Source of the DNA: Chitinophaga sp. Ak27
GTDB taxonomy: Bacteria; Bacteroidota; Bacteroidia; Chitinophagales; Chitinophagaceae
Assembly: GCF_012726295.1 (NCBI RefSeq)
Contig: NZ_JABAOB010000007.1
Location: 310,001 to 374,000 of the forward strand
Direction: 5' to 3'
DNA: 64,000 nucleotides
Part shown: positions 43,486 through 52,942 of the stretch, piece by piece
Layout: the number at the start of each line of letters is the position of its first letter
How positions within the stretch are numbered: position 1 is the stretch's first letter
The notes under the pieces: model-generated
Seen by the model: the letters and a program-made list of their open reading frames with translations, nothing else
What the model was told of the DNA's origin: nothing
The model's database searches: none
Translations under genes and position numbers: made by a program

Positions 43486-45079
43486 TCTCTTCATGATATT
43501 CCTGCTCAGTATTGATAGACCAGATATTGTTTTTGGTAACAATACCTTCTGTAATGTTGTCTACAGCCACCATGGCGGTAAGCATGGAGTGGTCGGAGTT
43601 ATTATATTTATGCATACCGTTACGGCCCACGAGGAAAAGGTTTTCGAAGGAATCAATATATGTTTTTAACTCCTCGAACCGGGCATAGGTACCCCAATAG
43701 GCCGGGTAAGTTTTTTCCATGCGCAATACAGTGGCATCGAGCACATCGGAAGGCTGGGCCAGGCCTATCTTACACAGTTCGTTGATGGCGGTCTGGCGGA
43801 TAGCATCGTCTGTCAGTTCCCAAAAATCATCGCCTTTATTACAGAAGTATTCCATTCCTACCCAGGTCGTATCGGGGTCTTTCACCATATAGGGGCTCCA
43901 GTTGTTAAAAAGTTGGAGGCGTCCTACTTTTACATCTTTTTCCTGTATATAAATCCAGGTATCTTTTAAGGTGATGGGCTTATGTTCTTTTGTTTTTTTA
44001 TCCTCGAAGCTCAGGTTTTTTAGGAGGATACCGATGGTGATAAAGTCGCGGTAATGCAGGCCTGCAGCTATCTCCTGTACATTAGCCGGAACATTTGCTT
44101 CCAGGTCGGCTACCAGTTCTTTGATGGGCATAGTGGAAAAAAAGTAATCGCCTTCCAGCGTAACTATTTCGCCGGTAGTGCGGTCCAGCGCTTCAATAGC
44201 GGTTATCTGGTTGCCGGAGGTGTGAATTTTTCTGACATCGTGCTGCATTAATACGGTGCCGCCTTTATTGATCACCTGGTGTGCCACCTCTTCCCAAAGC
44301 TGGCCGGGGCCATGTTTAGGGTATAGGAATTGTTCGATCAGGCTGGTTTCTACATTTTTCTGTTTAAGATCTTTCGGTTTGCCGGCTTCCACCGCAGATT
44401 TTACTGCGTGTGCAATAGCCTTACCGATGGAGATTCCTTTAATTCTTTGTGCGCCCCATTCGGCCGAAATAGCTTTACAGGAAACGCCCCATACTTTTTC
44501 TGTATAGTCTTTGAAGAAGAGGTGGTACAAGGTTTTACCGAAGCGGTTGATCATAAAATCTTCCAGGGTGCTTTCATTTTTTCGCTGGAAGATCTGTGCC
44601 CACAGATAAGATACCATGATACTGATGGTGGTGGCGAAACCCAGTTTACGCAGGGTGTCTACCGATAGTTGTATCGGGTAGGTAAAGAATTTATGCATGA
44701 AGTAAATGCGAGACAGGCGTTTTCTTACCAGCATGATCAGGTCGGGATCGGGTGCTACCAGCGTATCGGTACTGTGATTACTTCGCGGGGATTTTATTTC
44801 CCTTGTCTTCTGTTGATAGCTGATGGAAAATATTTCAGCGGCTTCTTTATCCAGTGGCATCATGTTCATCCACCAATCCATTACACGGTCTGATTTTGAG
44901 AAGAAGCGGTGGCCACCAATGTCGATGCGGTTGCCTTTATAATTGACTGTTTTGGAGATGCCTCCTATGTCGGTACTTTTTTCGAGTACCACCGGAATGA
45001 TGCTGGTACGTTGTAGTAGTTCATAGGCAGCGGTCAACCCTGCCGGGCCAGCGCCAATGATGATAGCTTTCTTTTGCAT
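43478..45079 (-). CDS. FAD/NAD(P)-dependent oxidoreductase, amine-oxidase/UDP-galactopyranose-mutase-like
   Basis: 533 residues from ATG 45079, chosen because the flavin-binding motif starts at once ([16 protein letters not shown], GxGxxG at 9-14); an upstream in-frame start at 45211 would add 44 residues unlike the family. [16 protein letters not shown] and [10 protein letters not shown] follow, as in the group of FAD enzymes found beside glycosyltransferases. C terminus has [20 protein letters not shown]. Probably acts on a lipid- or nucleotide-linked sugar, but the substrate is unknown. Single gene. Confidence 0.85.
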   Translation of the reverse strand: MQKKAIIIGAGPAGLTAAYELLQRTSIIPVVLEKSTDIGGISKTVNYKGNRIDIGGHRFFSKSDRVMDWWMNMMPLDKEAAEIFSISYQQKTREIKSPRSNHSTDTLVAPDPDLIMLVRKRLSRIYFMHKFFTYPIQLSVDTLRKLGFATTISIMVSYLWAQIFQRKNESTLEDFMINRFGKTLYHLFFKDYTEKVWGVSCKAISAEWGAQRIKGISIGKAIAHAVKSAVEAGKPKDLKQKNVETSLIEQFLYPKHGPGQLWEEVAHQVINKGGTVLMQHDVRKIHTSGNQITAIEALDRTTGEIVTLEGDYFFSTMPIKELVADLEANVPANVQEIAAGLHYRDFITIGILLKNLSFEDKKTKEHKPITLKDTWIYIQEKDVKVGRLQLFNNWSPYMVKDPDTTWVGMEYFCNKGDDFWELTDDAIRQTAINELCKIGLAQPSDVLDATVLRMEKTYPAYWGTYARFEELKTYIDSFENLFLVGRNGMHKYNNSDHSMLTAMVAVDNITEGIVTKNNIWSINTEQEYHEEKK

Positions 45080-45223
45080 GAGCGAATGAGGTTGTTGAGT
45101 AAATGGTTTCTGAGGTGAGCTGATATAGCGCTTATTGGTCTGGTATGTTGTGCCGGAGCGGCATTCCCCGCACATGAAAATGATGGAACCTTTTGAACGA
45201 TGGCATAGCAAAACGGTTTTACG

Positions 45224-45255
45224 CAGGTATTGCTGTCAACAGCAATACCTGTTTT
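45224..45255. terminator. Terminator-like hairpin
   Basis: CAGGTATTGCTGT at 45224-45236 and its exact reverse complement at 45239-45251, followed by TTTT on the plus strand. It lies downstream of the minus-strand gene at 45363-46211 and upstream of the oxidoreductase, so it probably insulates the two. Confidence 0.65.
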
Positions 45256-45362
45256 GAGGGTTTATATGATAAAGGGTTAGCAGCAGAAAGTGAGGGCTGC
45301 CTGCACTATACAATGATAGGATTAGTTACTGAATTGCGATTGCAGCCGTACGGCAAGGGAAA

Positions 45363-46211
45363 CTAGAAGTTCCATTTATAAAAATAGATAGGTGCATTTT
45401 TCCCTTCACTGATGGTAACATAGCCATCATTGCCAGGGGCGATGGTAATGCCTTCGCCTTGTTTTTCTTCAACATAAGGAAGTTCTTTGGCAGGTTGCGC
45501 CATTGCTTCTTCCACCGTTTCATAGCTGTTACGGTGCCAGTAGTAAATATGGGTCAGCGTTTTTATCACAATATGGTGGCCGTCTTTAGAAATATCTCCG
45601 GAAGTAACCCAGGTATAGGGTAGCTTTATTAATTTTTCCAGTACCACTTTATCTCCATCTTTAAAGAGGGTGGAACCGGCTTTATAGAGACTTACTTCTT
45701 TTTCTCTTTTGCTGATAATATAGATTTGTTTATTGATAGGGTCTATCAGCAAAGATTCTGCATCCCGTGGGCCATTGGGATATTTGAGCGTTAAGATATC
45801 TGGTGTAACACTTGTTTTTTCTTCCGGTAATTTCTCAGGTTCGGGGAAACGGTAAATGCGGATATGTTTCCGGATACCGGCATTGTCGCCAATATCGCCT
45901 ACATATACATAGTGCTTGCCTTTTTCGGGGCCGGCGCCTTCTGCAATATCTTCCCAGTCGCGGTTACTTACTCCTTCCAGCTTAATAGTGCTGATCAGTG
46001 CCGCTTTACTGTTGAGCAGGTATACTTCCGGTTTGTTGCCGCTGTCGTTATGTGTCCAGTAGCAGCCTTTCAGCGGCACGCTGGACGCAATGCCTGATGC
46101 CTCCTTTACTTTGTCGGTGGTCAGTTGCCCCAGCACCGCTGGTGGTGCGGTCTGCGCAATTACGGCGGTGGATAAAAGTCCTGTCAGCAGTAGCAATATG
46201 AGTAAACGCAT
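45363..46211 (-). CDS. Secreted beta-propeller-like protein of unknown function
   Basis: 282 residues with a signal peptide (ends VIAQ, residue 20). The sequence has propeller-type repeats: KEASGIASS, WTHNDSGNKPEVYLL, VYVGDIGDNAGIRK, DAESLLIDPINKQIYIIS and EGEGITIAPGNDGYVTISEG-like segments. It resembles secreted proteins with calcium-binding or phytase-like propellers, but I cannot place it in a named family. Single gene, divergent from the orphan susC at 46330. Confidence 0.75.
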   Translation of the reverse strand: MRLLILLLLTGLLSTAVIAQTAPPAVLGQLTTDKVKEASGIASSVPLKGCYWTHNDSGNKPEVYLLNSKAALISTIKLEGVSNRDWEDIAEGAGPEKGKHYVYVGDIGDNAGIRKHIRIYRFPEPEKLPEEKTSVTPDILTLKYPNGPRDAESLLIDPINKQIYIISKREKEVSLYKAGSTLFKDGDKVVLEKLIKLPYTWVTSGDISKDGHHIVIKTLTHIYYWHRNSYETVEEAMAQPAKELPYVEEKQGEGITIAPGNDGYVTISEGKNAPIYFYKWNF

Positions 46212-46260
46212 ATGTTAATTTACGGAATTTATACAGGATAGCAGCCGGCATTTATACCTA

Positions 46261-46290
46261 TTGACAATCCCCAATTATTATTATATTTTG
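46261..46290 (+). promoter_or_regulatory. Candidate promoter of the orphan susC/susD pair
   Basis: TTG at 46261-46263, 18 bases, TATATTTTG at 46282-46290. One base off the consensus TAnnTTTG and spacing. It lies 40 bases before the start codon. Confidence 0.4.
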
Positions 46291-46329
46291 TAGAACATAA
46301 TATTTCACCAAGATCTAACCCGCTTATTC

Positions 46330-49300
46330 ATGAAAAAACTATTCACTATCCTATTAGTGTGCTGTGCTGTTTCATTGACGTCTGTGGCCCAATCCCACGT
46401 CCTTACCGGTAGGGTTACAGGCGAAAAAGGGGAAAGCTTGCCCGGCGTAAGCGTACAAATTAAGAACACTAATAAAGGGACGTCTACAGATCCGGAAGGC
46501 CACTACCAGCTGGATGCCGGAGAAAAAGATGCCGTACTTATTTTCCGGTTAGTGGGGTACCTTACTACGGAAATCAGTACCTCGGGAAAAAGCAGCATCG
46601 ATGTAGTATTAAAGCAGGATACCCATAACCTGGACCAGGTAGTGGTTACCGCCCTGGGCATCTCCCGGAAAGAAAGAGCCGTAGGTTATTCGGTGCAGGA
46701 AGTAAAAGGCGGCAATCTTACGCTGACCAAAGAGCAAAACGTATTGGGCTCTTTGTCGGGTAAAATTGCCGGTGTACAGGTAGTAGGCGCTTCCGGTGCC
46801 AGTATGGGAGGTACGCAAAAAATTAAGCTCCGGGGTATCAACTCCATTAATGGCCAGGAAGAGCCCTTAATTGTAGTAGATGGTACACCTGTGAGCAATA
46901 ACAACTTCGCGGGCAGAAATGGCCCCGATTTGGGCAACCTGGCCCAGGATATTAACCCGGAGGATATAGAGTCGGTAAATGTGCTGAAAGGTCCCGCTGC
47001 TTCTGCCCTGTACGGTCTTAGAGGGCAATACGGCGTTATTCTCATCACCACCCGGCAAGGTAGCCGTAAGGGAAATAAGAAGGTAATGGTAGATGTTAAC
47101 TCCGCCTTCTCTATAGAAAAGGCGGGTAACTTTATGCCGCTGCAGAATATTTATGGCGCCGGTAGTAGTCAGCAGTTTAGTACCATTACCGTAAACGGGC
47201 AAACGCAATTGCTGGCATCCGGCACGGATGAAAGCTGGGGGCCTAAAATGGATGGCACCCCTGTACGCCAGATGTACAGTTTTTACCCCGCCGATCCCGA
47301 CTATGGTAAGCTGACGCCCTTCAGTCCACACCCTGATAATGTGAAAGATTATTTTGTAACCGGTACCACGTTTAATAACAATGTCAGCATGTCGGGAGGA
47401 GGCGAAAACACTACATTCCGCCTGTCGTTTAATCATACGGATATAAAAGGAATAGAGCCTAATACTTATCTCAAAAGAAATAACCTTGGATTTAACGGCT
47501 CCCTCAACCTGAATTCCAAAGTAACGGTATCTACCAGTTTTAATTACGCCAATAATAAAGGGCAGCGTCCGGCGCAGGGCTACTACAACGGCTCCCGTAA
47601 CTTTTACCAATGGTTTGAGCGTTCGCTGGATATGAAAAAGCTGCGGCAGTATAAATATCCTGATGGTACTTTTTATCACTGGAATCATGAGGATGTAGAT
47701 GATCCGGATTTTCTGAAGAAGCCTGGCAGCGATTGGAATAACCCTTACTTCGAAGCCTATGAAAACCTGAACCAGGATGGGCGCGATCGCTTCTTTGGCA
47801 ATGTAGGTCTTACTTACGACGTGCTGCCTGGCCTGAAGGTAAGCGGTGCGGTAAGAGCGGATATGTTTACCCAAAGCATCAACCAGCGGAAGGCCTATGG
47901 AGGCAGGGATCTCAATGAATATTACGAGGCTAAATTTGAGAATAAGGAGATGAACTATGAAGTATTAGCGCAGTATAACAAAACATTTGACAAGTGGAGT
48001 CTGAATGCCAATCTCGGCGCCAACCTGCTTACCCAGCGTTATACCGGTATCATGGGAAGAACCCAGGGAGGCTTATCTGTGGTAAATTTCTATAATCTGT
48101 CTGCCTCTATCGACCGGCCGGATGTGTCTAATTATCTGCGGAGAAAGGAAGTGCGCAGCGAGTATGCAGCCGTTTCGCTGGGATATGATAATATCTATTA
48201 CCTGGATGCTACTATCCGTAATGACATTTCTTCGGCTCTGCCATCGAATCATAACTCTTACTGGTATCCTTCTGTATCATTGAGCGTCGTATTCAGTGAG
48301 TTACTGAAATGGGAGCCGCTTTCCTACGGCAAGTTCCGCATCAGTTTTGCTAAAGCCGGTTCTGACCTGGATCCTTACCAGATTTATGAATCCTACTTGC
48401 TGGAGGCGCCTTACAAAGGACGGGATAACAGTCCTTACCTGCCTATGCACTTGCCTTCTACGCTTAATAATAATGCAATACGGCCTTCGCTGGGTAACTC
48501 TTTTGAAACAGGCGTGGATGTGAAGATGTTAAAAAACCGGGTGGGCCTGGCCTTTACCTGGTATAATCAACAGAACATCGACCAGGTACTCAGCATCCCG
48601 GTGTCAGGTGCTATCGGTTATGTGAGCACCGTGATCAACGCGGGTAATATCCAGAACCAGGGCGTGGAGCTGAGTCTGAATGCCACCCCTATACAAACAA
48701 AATTATTCAACTGGTCATCTGTTCTGAATTTCAGCCGCAACCGGAGCCTGATAAAGAAATTGTATCCCGGTTTAAATACGCTGCAGCTGGATGCCAATAC
48801 CTATTCCCGCGTGAGCGTTTACCTGAATGCAGATGTGAATGCGGCTTTTGGTACCCTGGTGGGCAATGCTTACCAGCGTGATCCTAAGACCGGTAAGATC
48901 CTGCTGGATGCGGCCAATTTGCCGATGTTTAAGGAGAATCACAATTTTGGTAGTGTAGTACCTGACTTTACCGGGGGATGGCAGAACACTTTCCGCGTAG
49001 GGCATTTTGATGTATCGGCCATGATTGACTTTCAGTCCGGCGGTAAGTTTTTCAGCTGGACAAAAATGCTGAGCGTAAAATCGGGACAGGCGCCGGAAAC
49101 GGCTGCCATGAATGATCGCGGCAAGAACGTACGTGATCCGCTGGCAGATGGAGGCGGTGTAAAAGTGAACGGTATTTCCAGTGTTACCGGGCAGGAAGTT
49201 ACCGCTTACGTTGATGCCAAATCCTATTATCGTACTACACTGGGCACCTCGATATATGAAGAATGGTTGTATGATGCGAGTTATATTAAGCTGAGAGAAG

Positions 49301-49524
49301 TACGTGTGGGCTATACGTTTACCCGGGAGGCGCATCGCCGGATGCCGTTTAACAGTATCAACGTAGCCCTGATAGCCCGCAACCCGGCGATGATCTACCA
49401 ACAAGCACCTAAAGGATTGGATCCTTCAGAACTGTCTACCGGCAGGTCTTCTATCAGCTGGCTGGAAACAGGGCAGCTGGCCTCTACCCGGTCATTTGGT
49501 ATTAACCTGAATATTTCCCTGTAA
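46330..49524 (+). CDS. SusC/RagA-type TonB-dependent transporter (orphan pair)
   Basis: 1064 residues. Signal peptide ending SVAQ, carboxypeptidase-like domain (TGRVTGEKGESLPGVSVQIK), plug with NSINGQEEPLIVVDGTPVS and VNVLKGPAASALYGLRGQYG, and a barrel ending FGINLNISL. Imports a ligand together with the SusD-like lipoprotein encoded 11 bases downstream. No enzyme gene is attached, so the ligand cannot be guessed. Confidence 0.93.
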   Translation: MKKLFTILLVCCAVSLTSVAQSHVLTGRVTGEKGESLPGVSVQIKNTNKGTSTDPEGHYQLDAGEKDAVLIFRLVGYLTTEISTSGKSSIDVVLKQDTHNLDQVVVTALGISRKERAVGYSVQEVKGGNLTLTKEQNVLGSLSGKIAGVQVVGASGASMGGTQKIKLRGINSINGQEEPLIVVDGTPVSNNNFAGRNGPDLGNLAQDINPEDIESVNVLKGPAASALYGLRGQYGVILITTRQGSRKGNKKVMVDVNSAFSIEKAGNFMPLQNIYGAGSSQQFSTITVNGQTQLLASGTDESWGPKMDGTPVRQMYSFYPADPDYGKLTPFSPHPDNVKDYFVTGTTFNNNVSMSGGGENTTFRLSFNHTDIKGIEPNTYLKRNNLGFNGSLNLNSKVTVSTSFNYANNKGQRPAQGYYNGSRNFYQWFERSLDMKKLRQYKYPDGTFYHWNHEDVDDPDFLKKPGSDWNNPYFEAYENLNQDGRDRFFGNVGLTYDVLPGLKVSGAVRADMFTQSINQRKAYGGRDLNEYYEAKFENKEMNYEVLAQYNKTFDKWSLNANLGANLLTQRYTGIMGRTQGGLSVVNFYNLSASIDRPDVSNYLRRKEVRSEYAAVSLGYDNIYYLDATIRNDISSALPSNHNSYWYPSVSLSVVFSELLKWEPLSYGKFRISFAKAGSDLDPYQIYESYLLEAPYKGRDNSPYLPMHLPSTLNNNAIRPSLGNSFETGVDVKMLKNRVGLAFTWYNQQNIDQVLSIPVSGAIGYVSTVINAGNIQNQGVELSLNATPIQTKLFNWSSVLNFSRNRSLIKKLYPGLNTLQLDANTYSRVSVYLNADVNAAFGTLVGNAYQRDPKTGKILLDAANLPMFKENHNFGSVVPDFTGGWQNTFRVGHFDVSAMIDFQSGGKFFSWTKMLSVKSGQAPETAAMNDRGKNVRDPLADGGGVKVNGISSVTGQEVTAYVDAKSYYRTTLGTSIYEEWLYDASYIKLREVRVGYTFTREAHRRMPFNSINVALIARNPAMIYQQAPKGLDPSELSTGRSSISWLETGQLASTRSFGINLNISL

Positions 49525-49535
49525 ACCCGATCATC

Positions 49536-50963
49536 ATGAAGCAGTTACTATATATTATTTTCGTATTATCGTTTACGTTAGTAGGATGTACTAAATTTTC
49601 CGATAGCCTTAACCGGAACCCCAATCTGCCGGATACCTTTTCTAATCCGAAATTGCTGACTTATGCCATCCTGAAAATGGATACTACAGCCGCTACGCCG
49701 TATGGCCTGTTGTACGTGCAGCACTTGTCGGAGAAAGTGTATACCGATGCCTCCCGTTATATCAACAACTCTTTTGAGTTTTCTAATTTTTATGCAGATG
49801 CGTTGATGAACCTGAACCTGATTATTAAAACATCGCATTTTAATACAGATGAAGGGTCGGCTAATAATCAGTTAGCAGTAGCCCGGATATTGAGGGCATA
49901 TTTTTTCTGGTATATCACTGATCGCTGGGGTGATGTGCCCTATAAAGAAGCCTTACAGGGCAGAGCAAAGATAGATCCGGCCTATGATAGCCAGAAAGAT
50001 ATTTATACCGACTTGTTTAAAGAATTGACGGAGGCGGCTGCACAGTTGGAAAACAGCAACCCGGCTAAAGGTGATGTGTTGTACTATGGCGATACTGGCA
50101 AATGGAAACGCTTTGCAGGCACCTTGCATGCCTTGATGGCATTGCGGTTGTCGAAAGTGGATCCTGCCTGGGGCAAACGGGAATTTGCCGCGGCGCTCAC
50201 TACCGGAATTTTTACCGGGAATGATGATAATGCTATTACACAGCATTTGCCTGAAACCGCGTACCAGAACTATTGGTATTATGTATATAGTGTACAGGGC
50301 CGCCGGTGGTATTGCATCAGCAAACCCCTGGTAGATTTTATGAAGCCCCTCGGTGATCCGAGGTTAAAAGTGTATGCAGCAACCAACAGCAGCGGCGATT
50401 ATGTAGGAATGCCTTATGGCCTGGAAGGTAAAGATGCGCAGAATATTCCGGCCGGTAGTGTATCGTTCCAGGGAACAGCTATCCGTAAGCAGGATGCTAC
50501 CGCTTACGTGGTCACTTATGCACAGGTGCTGCTGGCACGTGCGGAGGCAGCCAAGCTGGGTTGGATTCCCGGCGGCGATGCCGCTGCTATGGCGGATTAC
50601 AATGCGGCTATCGAAGCCTCTGTTAACCAGTGGACAGGTTCTTCCACCGGCCTGGCTGCCTATATGGCCCGTCCGGAAGTGGTGTATAATGCTGCTACTG
50701 CCATTAAACAGATTGCTTACCAACGTTGGGTGCATTTGTATATGAATGGCTATGAAGCCTGGGCAGAATGGAGAAGAACGGGCTATCCGGAGCTGACGCC
50801 TGCCCCTGGAAATAATAATATTCCTATTCCCCGCCGGCAGGGTTATCCGCTGTCGGAGCATAATATCAATACTAAGAATGTAGAAGCTGCTATCGCTGCA
50901 CAGCCGGGGCTGCATGGTAAAGACGATCTGACCGGCCGTGTATGGTGGGATGTAGAGCGATGA
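49536..50963 (+). CDS. SusD-like outer-membrane lipoprotein (orphan pair)
   Basis: 475 residues, lipobox LVGC with Cys18. NRNPNLPDTF after the linker, WYITDRWGDVPYKEALQG near 130 and the C-terminal EAWAEWRRTGYPEL and IPIPRRQGYPLSE segments match the same SusD variant as in the sulfatase operon. It ends in a perfect palindromic terminator shared with the convergent SMI1 gene. Confidence 0.9.
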   Translation: MKQLLYIIFVLSFTLVGCTKFSDSLNRNPNLPDTFSNPKLLTYAILKMDTTAATPYGLLYVQHLSEKVYTDASRYINNSFEFSNFYADALMNLNLIIKTSHFNTDEGSANNQLAVARILRAYFFWYITDRWGDVPYKEALQGRAKIDPAYDSQKDIYTDLFKELTEAAAQLENSNPAKGDVLYYGDTGKWKRFAGTLHALMALRLSKVDPAWGKREFAAALTTGIFTGNDDNAITQHLPETAYQNYWYYVYSVQGRRWYCISKPLVDFMKPLGDPRLKVYAATNSSGDYVGMPYGLEGKDAQNIPAGSVSFQGTAIRKQDATAYVVTYAQVLLARAEAAKLGWIPGGDAAAMADYNAAIEASVNQWTGSSTGLAAYMARPEVVYNAATAIKQIAYQRWVHLYMNGYEAWAEWRRTGYPELTPAPGNNNIPIPRRQGYPLSEHNINTKNVEAAIAAQPGLHGKDDLTGRVWWDVER

Positions 50964-50976
50964 TGTTATTACTACA

Positions 50977-51014
50977 TAAGAAGAGCATTGCTGCCGGCAG
51001 CAATGCTCTTCTTA
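50977..51014. terminator. Perfect palindromic bidirectional terminator
   Basis: A 38-base perfect inverted repeat without loop: TAAGAAGAGCATTGCTGCC at 50977-50995 and its reverse complement at 50996-51014. It lies between convergent susD and SMI1 genes. Confidence 0.8.
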
Positions 51015-51024
51015 CCTGTCACTG

Positions 51025-51429
51025 TCAATGCAGTAAAGAAGTGTTTTTATTCATCCACTGTAGGCATTCCCTGAAGGTATCGGCAAATGAAGATTGCTGA
51101 TCTGAATTTCTGAAGACACCTTTTTTGTTTTTCAGGAAACCGATTGTCTGGTGATGCCCAGGAAGGTCGGCAAAGCCGATAAAATTTTTATTGTCGCTTT
51201 CCCTGAACTCATGCAATATCCGGTGGATAGGCCATATAACATAACCGCAGCCAGACGATTCCTGGTGTGCAAATCCATCTGTTTGCAGGTAGAGTTCTGT
51301 GAATTCTCCCGGGAATCTGAATCCTAGTGCGATTTCTGTTTCGGCAATCATTTCTATCAATGCACCTTTGTTAAGCGGGATACTGTCTGTTTTCCATTGT
51401 TGAATAATGCCCTCTGTCCAACTTTTCAT
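51025..51429 (-). CDS. SMI1/KNR4-family protein
   Basis: 134 residues. EIALGFRFPGEFTELYLQTDGF is the SMI1/KNR4 (SUKH) signature: an FPxxFxxLYxxxDG pattern. The fold is often an immunity protein against contact-dependent toxins, but housekeeping and regulatory members exist. No toxin gene is nearby. It lies directly downstream of the GH remnant on the same strand. Confidence 0.75.
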   Translation of the reverse strand: MKSWTEGIIQQWKTDSIPLNKGALIEMIAETEIALGFRFPGEFTELYLQTDGFAHQESSGCGYVIWPIHRILHEFRESDNKNFIGFADLPGHHQTIGFLKNKKGVFRNSDQQSSFADTFRECLQWMNKNTSLLH

Positions 51430-51437
51430 AACTACGG

Positions 51438-51590
51438 TTATTTTTTTTCTATCACAACATATGCTACCGACATCGGCGGCAAGGCTACTCTAATACCGTT
51501 CTGTGTAAGGGCGGCATTGGCTTTTACATTTTCATAATCTTTGGGGCTTCCGGCGGAGCCACCGGGGCTGCTGCCGTTTCCTGTCGTTTA
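51438..51590 (-). pseudogene. C-terminal stub of a glycoside hydrolase
   Basis: About 50 codons on the minus strand ending with TAA at 51438: GNGSSPGGSAGSPKDYENVK, then ALTQNGIRVALPPMSVAYVV. The last segment is the C-terminal beta-sandwich strand pattern common in GH30/GH51/GH5-type enzymes (LPPxSVxxxVI). A stop precedes it in frame and no start remains. It sits where the catalytic gene of the adjacent polysaccharide locus would be expected. Family assignment is tentative. Confidence 0.55.
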
Positions 51591-51629
51591 TGTTTTTCAT
51601 CTGAACAGATTAAGCTTCCTTTTGAATAC

Positions 51630-51661
51630 CACGTGCCCCTCCATATCAGGAGGGGGCACGC
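51630..51661 (-). terminator. Terminator-like hairpin at the end of the polysaccharide locus
   Basis: CGTGCCCCTCC pairs with GGAGGGGGCACG (one bulged base) about a 6-base loop. It lies 10 bases past the stop of the glycan-binding protein gene on the minus strand. Confidence 0.6.
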
Positions 51662-51670
51662 AGTTGACCA

Positions 51671-52924
51671 CTATTTTATCTTTATGATCCTGAAGTTGTC
51701 GTAGGCGGTATTATATACATCTACGCCGGCACTTTCTGTGATGATGCGGTATCCGAAAGCAACCTTGCCATCGCTTTTTAGCAGGTCGCCCATTATTGCA
51801 GCTGCAGCGCCGGTTCCTTCCACTCCGTTGTCGGCAAGCCGGAATGCGGAGAGGTTAATCGTTACCGTTTGCCATTTGTTTTTGGTGTCAAAGGTTTTGT
51901 TGTCGGCGTTTTGCCATGGCATATACCTGAAAGCATATTTGTCATTGAAGCGAAGTACGTTGATACCGGCTGTCCATGGCTCTTTGGTATTGATTTCGAA
52001 TTTCAACGCATATTGAGCGGCTTCTTTAGTAAGTACATCTGTAGTAAACATGGCTACATCATTGAAGTTGCCGGACCGGTTGCCATTCCACCATCCGCCA
52101 TCATTAGCGCCCACACCTCCGAAGATGTTCTGCAGATATCCGCCTCGGGTACCGGGAAATAAAGCCGCGTCGCTGGTTCTGTTGGCGCCCCACCAGGCCC
52201 AGTTGAATACAGGGGGTTCACCGCTCTCGCCGCTGTTGGTCAGGTTGCTGATCACATCGCCGCTGGCATGGTCATTTAGAGGCCCGTCTGACATCGCAGT
52301 GCCGAATTTGGCATGTATGACCAGGCGGCCGGTATCGCTGCCCAGATCGGGCATAAGGAGGCCTGCACGTGTACCCGCGGCATTGGTGGCAACTGATGTC
52401 ACTTCTTTTCCTCCGGGGAACGTGATCTTATCTATCAGGAAGAGGCTAGACCCGTAAATGATCAGGGAGTCGCCGGGAAGTGCGTTTTCATTAGAAATAG
52501 CCGCTATAGATGGAGGCGGTATATCCACTACAAAAGTATACATGAGCTCTCCATGGGTGGTAACCAGGTGTATCTGGTTGGGCACTTTGGGATCAGTAGC
52601 TTCGGTAGGTGCGTTAGACGGGATCGTGAGAATAATGTGTGTACTGGTATTGTAGGTAGGATTAAAATAGGCACTGGCGCCATTGAACGCAATGCTTACC
52701 ACACCTCCCAGGTTTTGACCGGTAATGAGGAGTAATGTGCCCGGCAAGGCTTTGGTGAAGGTGCTGTCTTGCAGGGTAGAGTCGAGCAAGGTGACTTTAT
52801 TAATCACCGGTGGACCGGACTGGTCGTTGTTTTTAGAGCAGGACAGGAGCAGGCACAAGATGGCCAGCATACCTGTAACCAGGCTGCCGTATTGTTTATG
52901 AAGTGCAGGATTATTGTGCGTCAT
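51671..52924 (-). CDS. Surface glycan-binding lipoprotein (IPT/TIG and C-terminal glycan-binding domain)
   Basis: 417 residues. Lipobox LLLSC with Cys29, so anchored to the outer membrane. Two IPT/TIG immunoglobulin-like domains follow (about 38-125 and 130-215; GTLLLITGQNLGGVVSIAFN and GDSLIIYGSSLFLIDKITFP). The C-terminal domain (about 235-417) resembles the SGBP-B glycan-binding domain, with conserved Trp (FNWAWWGAN, DGGWWNGN) and a C-terminal VYNTAYDNFRI. It captures the glycan for the SusC/SusD complex encoded upstream. Third gene of the locus, 18 bases after SusD. Confidence 0.88.
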   Translation of the reverse strand: MTHNNPALHKQYGSLVTGMLAILCLLLSCSKNNDQSGPPVINKVTLLDSTLQDSTFTKALPGTLLLITGQNLGGVVSIAFNGASAYFNPTYNTSTHIILTIPSNAPTEATDPKVPNQIHLVTTHGELMYTFVVDIPPPSIAAISNENALPGDSLIIYGSSLFLIDKITFPGGKEVTSVATNAAGTRAGLLMPDLGSDTGRLVIHAKFGTAMSDGPLNDHASGDVISNLTNSGESGEPPVFNWAWWGANRTSDAALFPGTRGGYLQNIFGGVGANDGGWWNGNRSGNFNDVAMFTTDVLTKEAAQYALKFEINTKEPWTAGINVLRFNDKYAFRYMPWQNADNKTFDTKNKWQTVTINLSAFRLADNGVEGTGAAAAIMGDLLKSDGKVAFGYRIITESAGVDVYNTAYDNFRIIKIK

Positions 52925-52942
52925 ACAAGTTCATTTTGAAGA

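Noticed and set aside
46867-47874. Antisense frame of 335 codons in the second susC
   Set aside because: Low-complexity, Ile/Arg-rich translation with no domain; the sense strand encodes a complete SusC.
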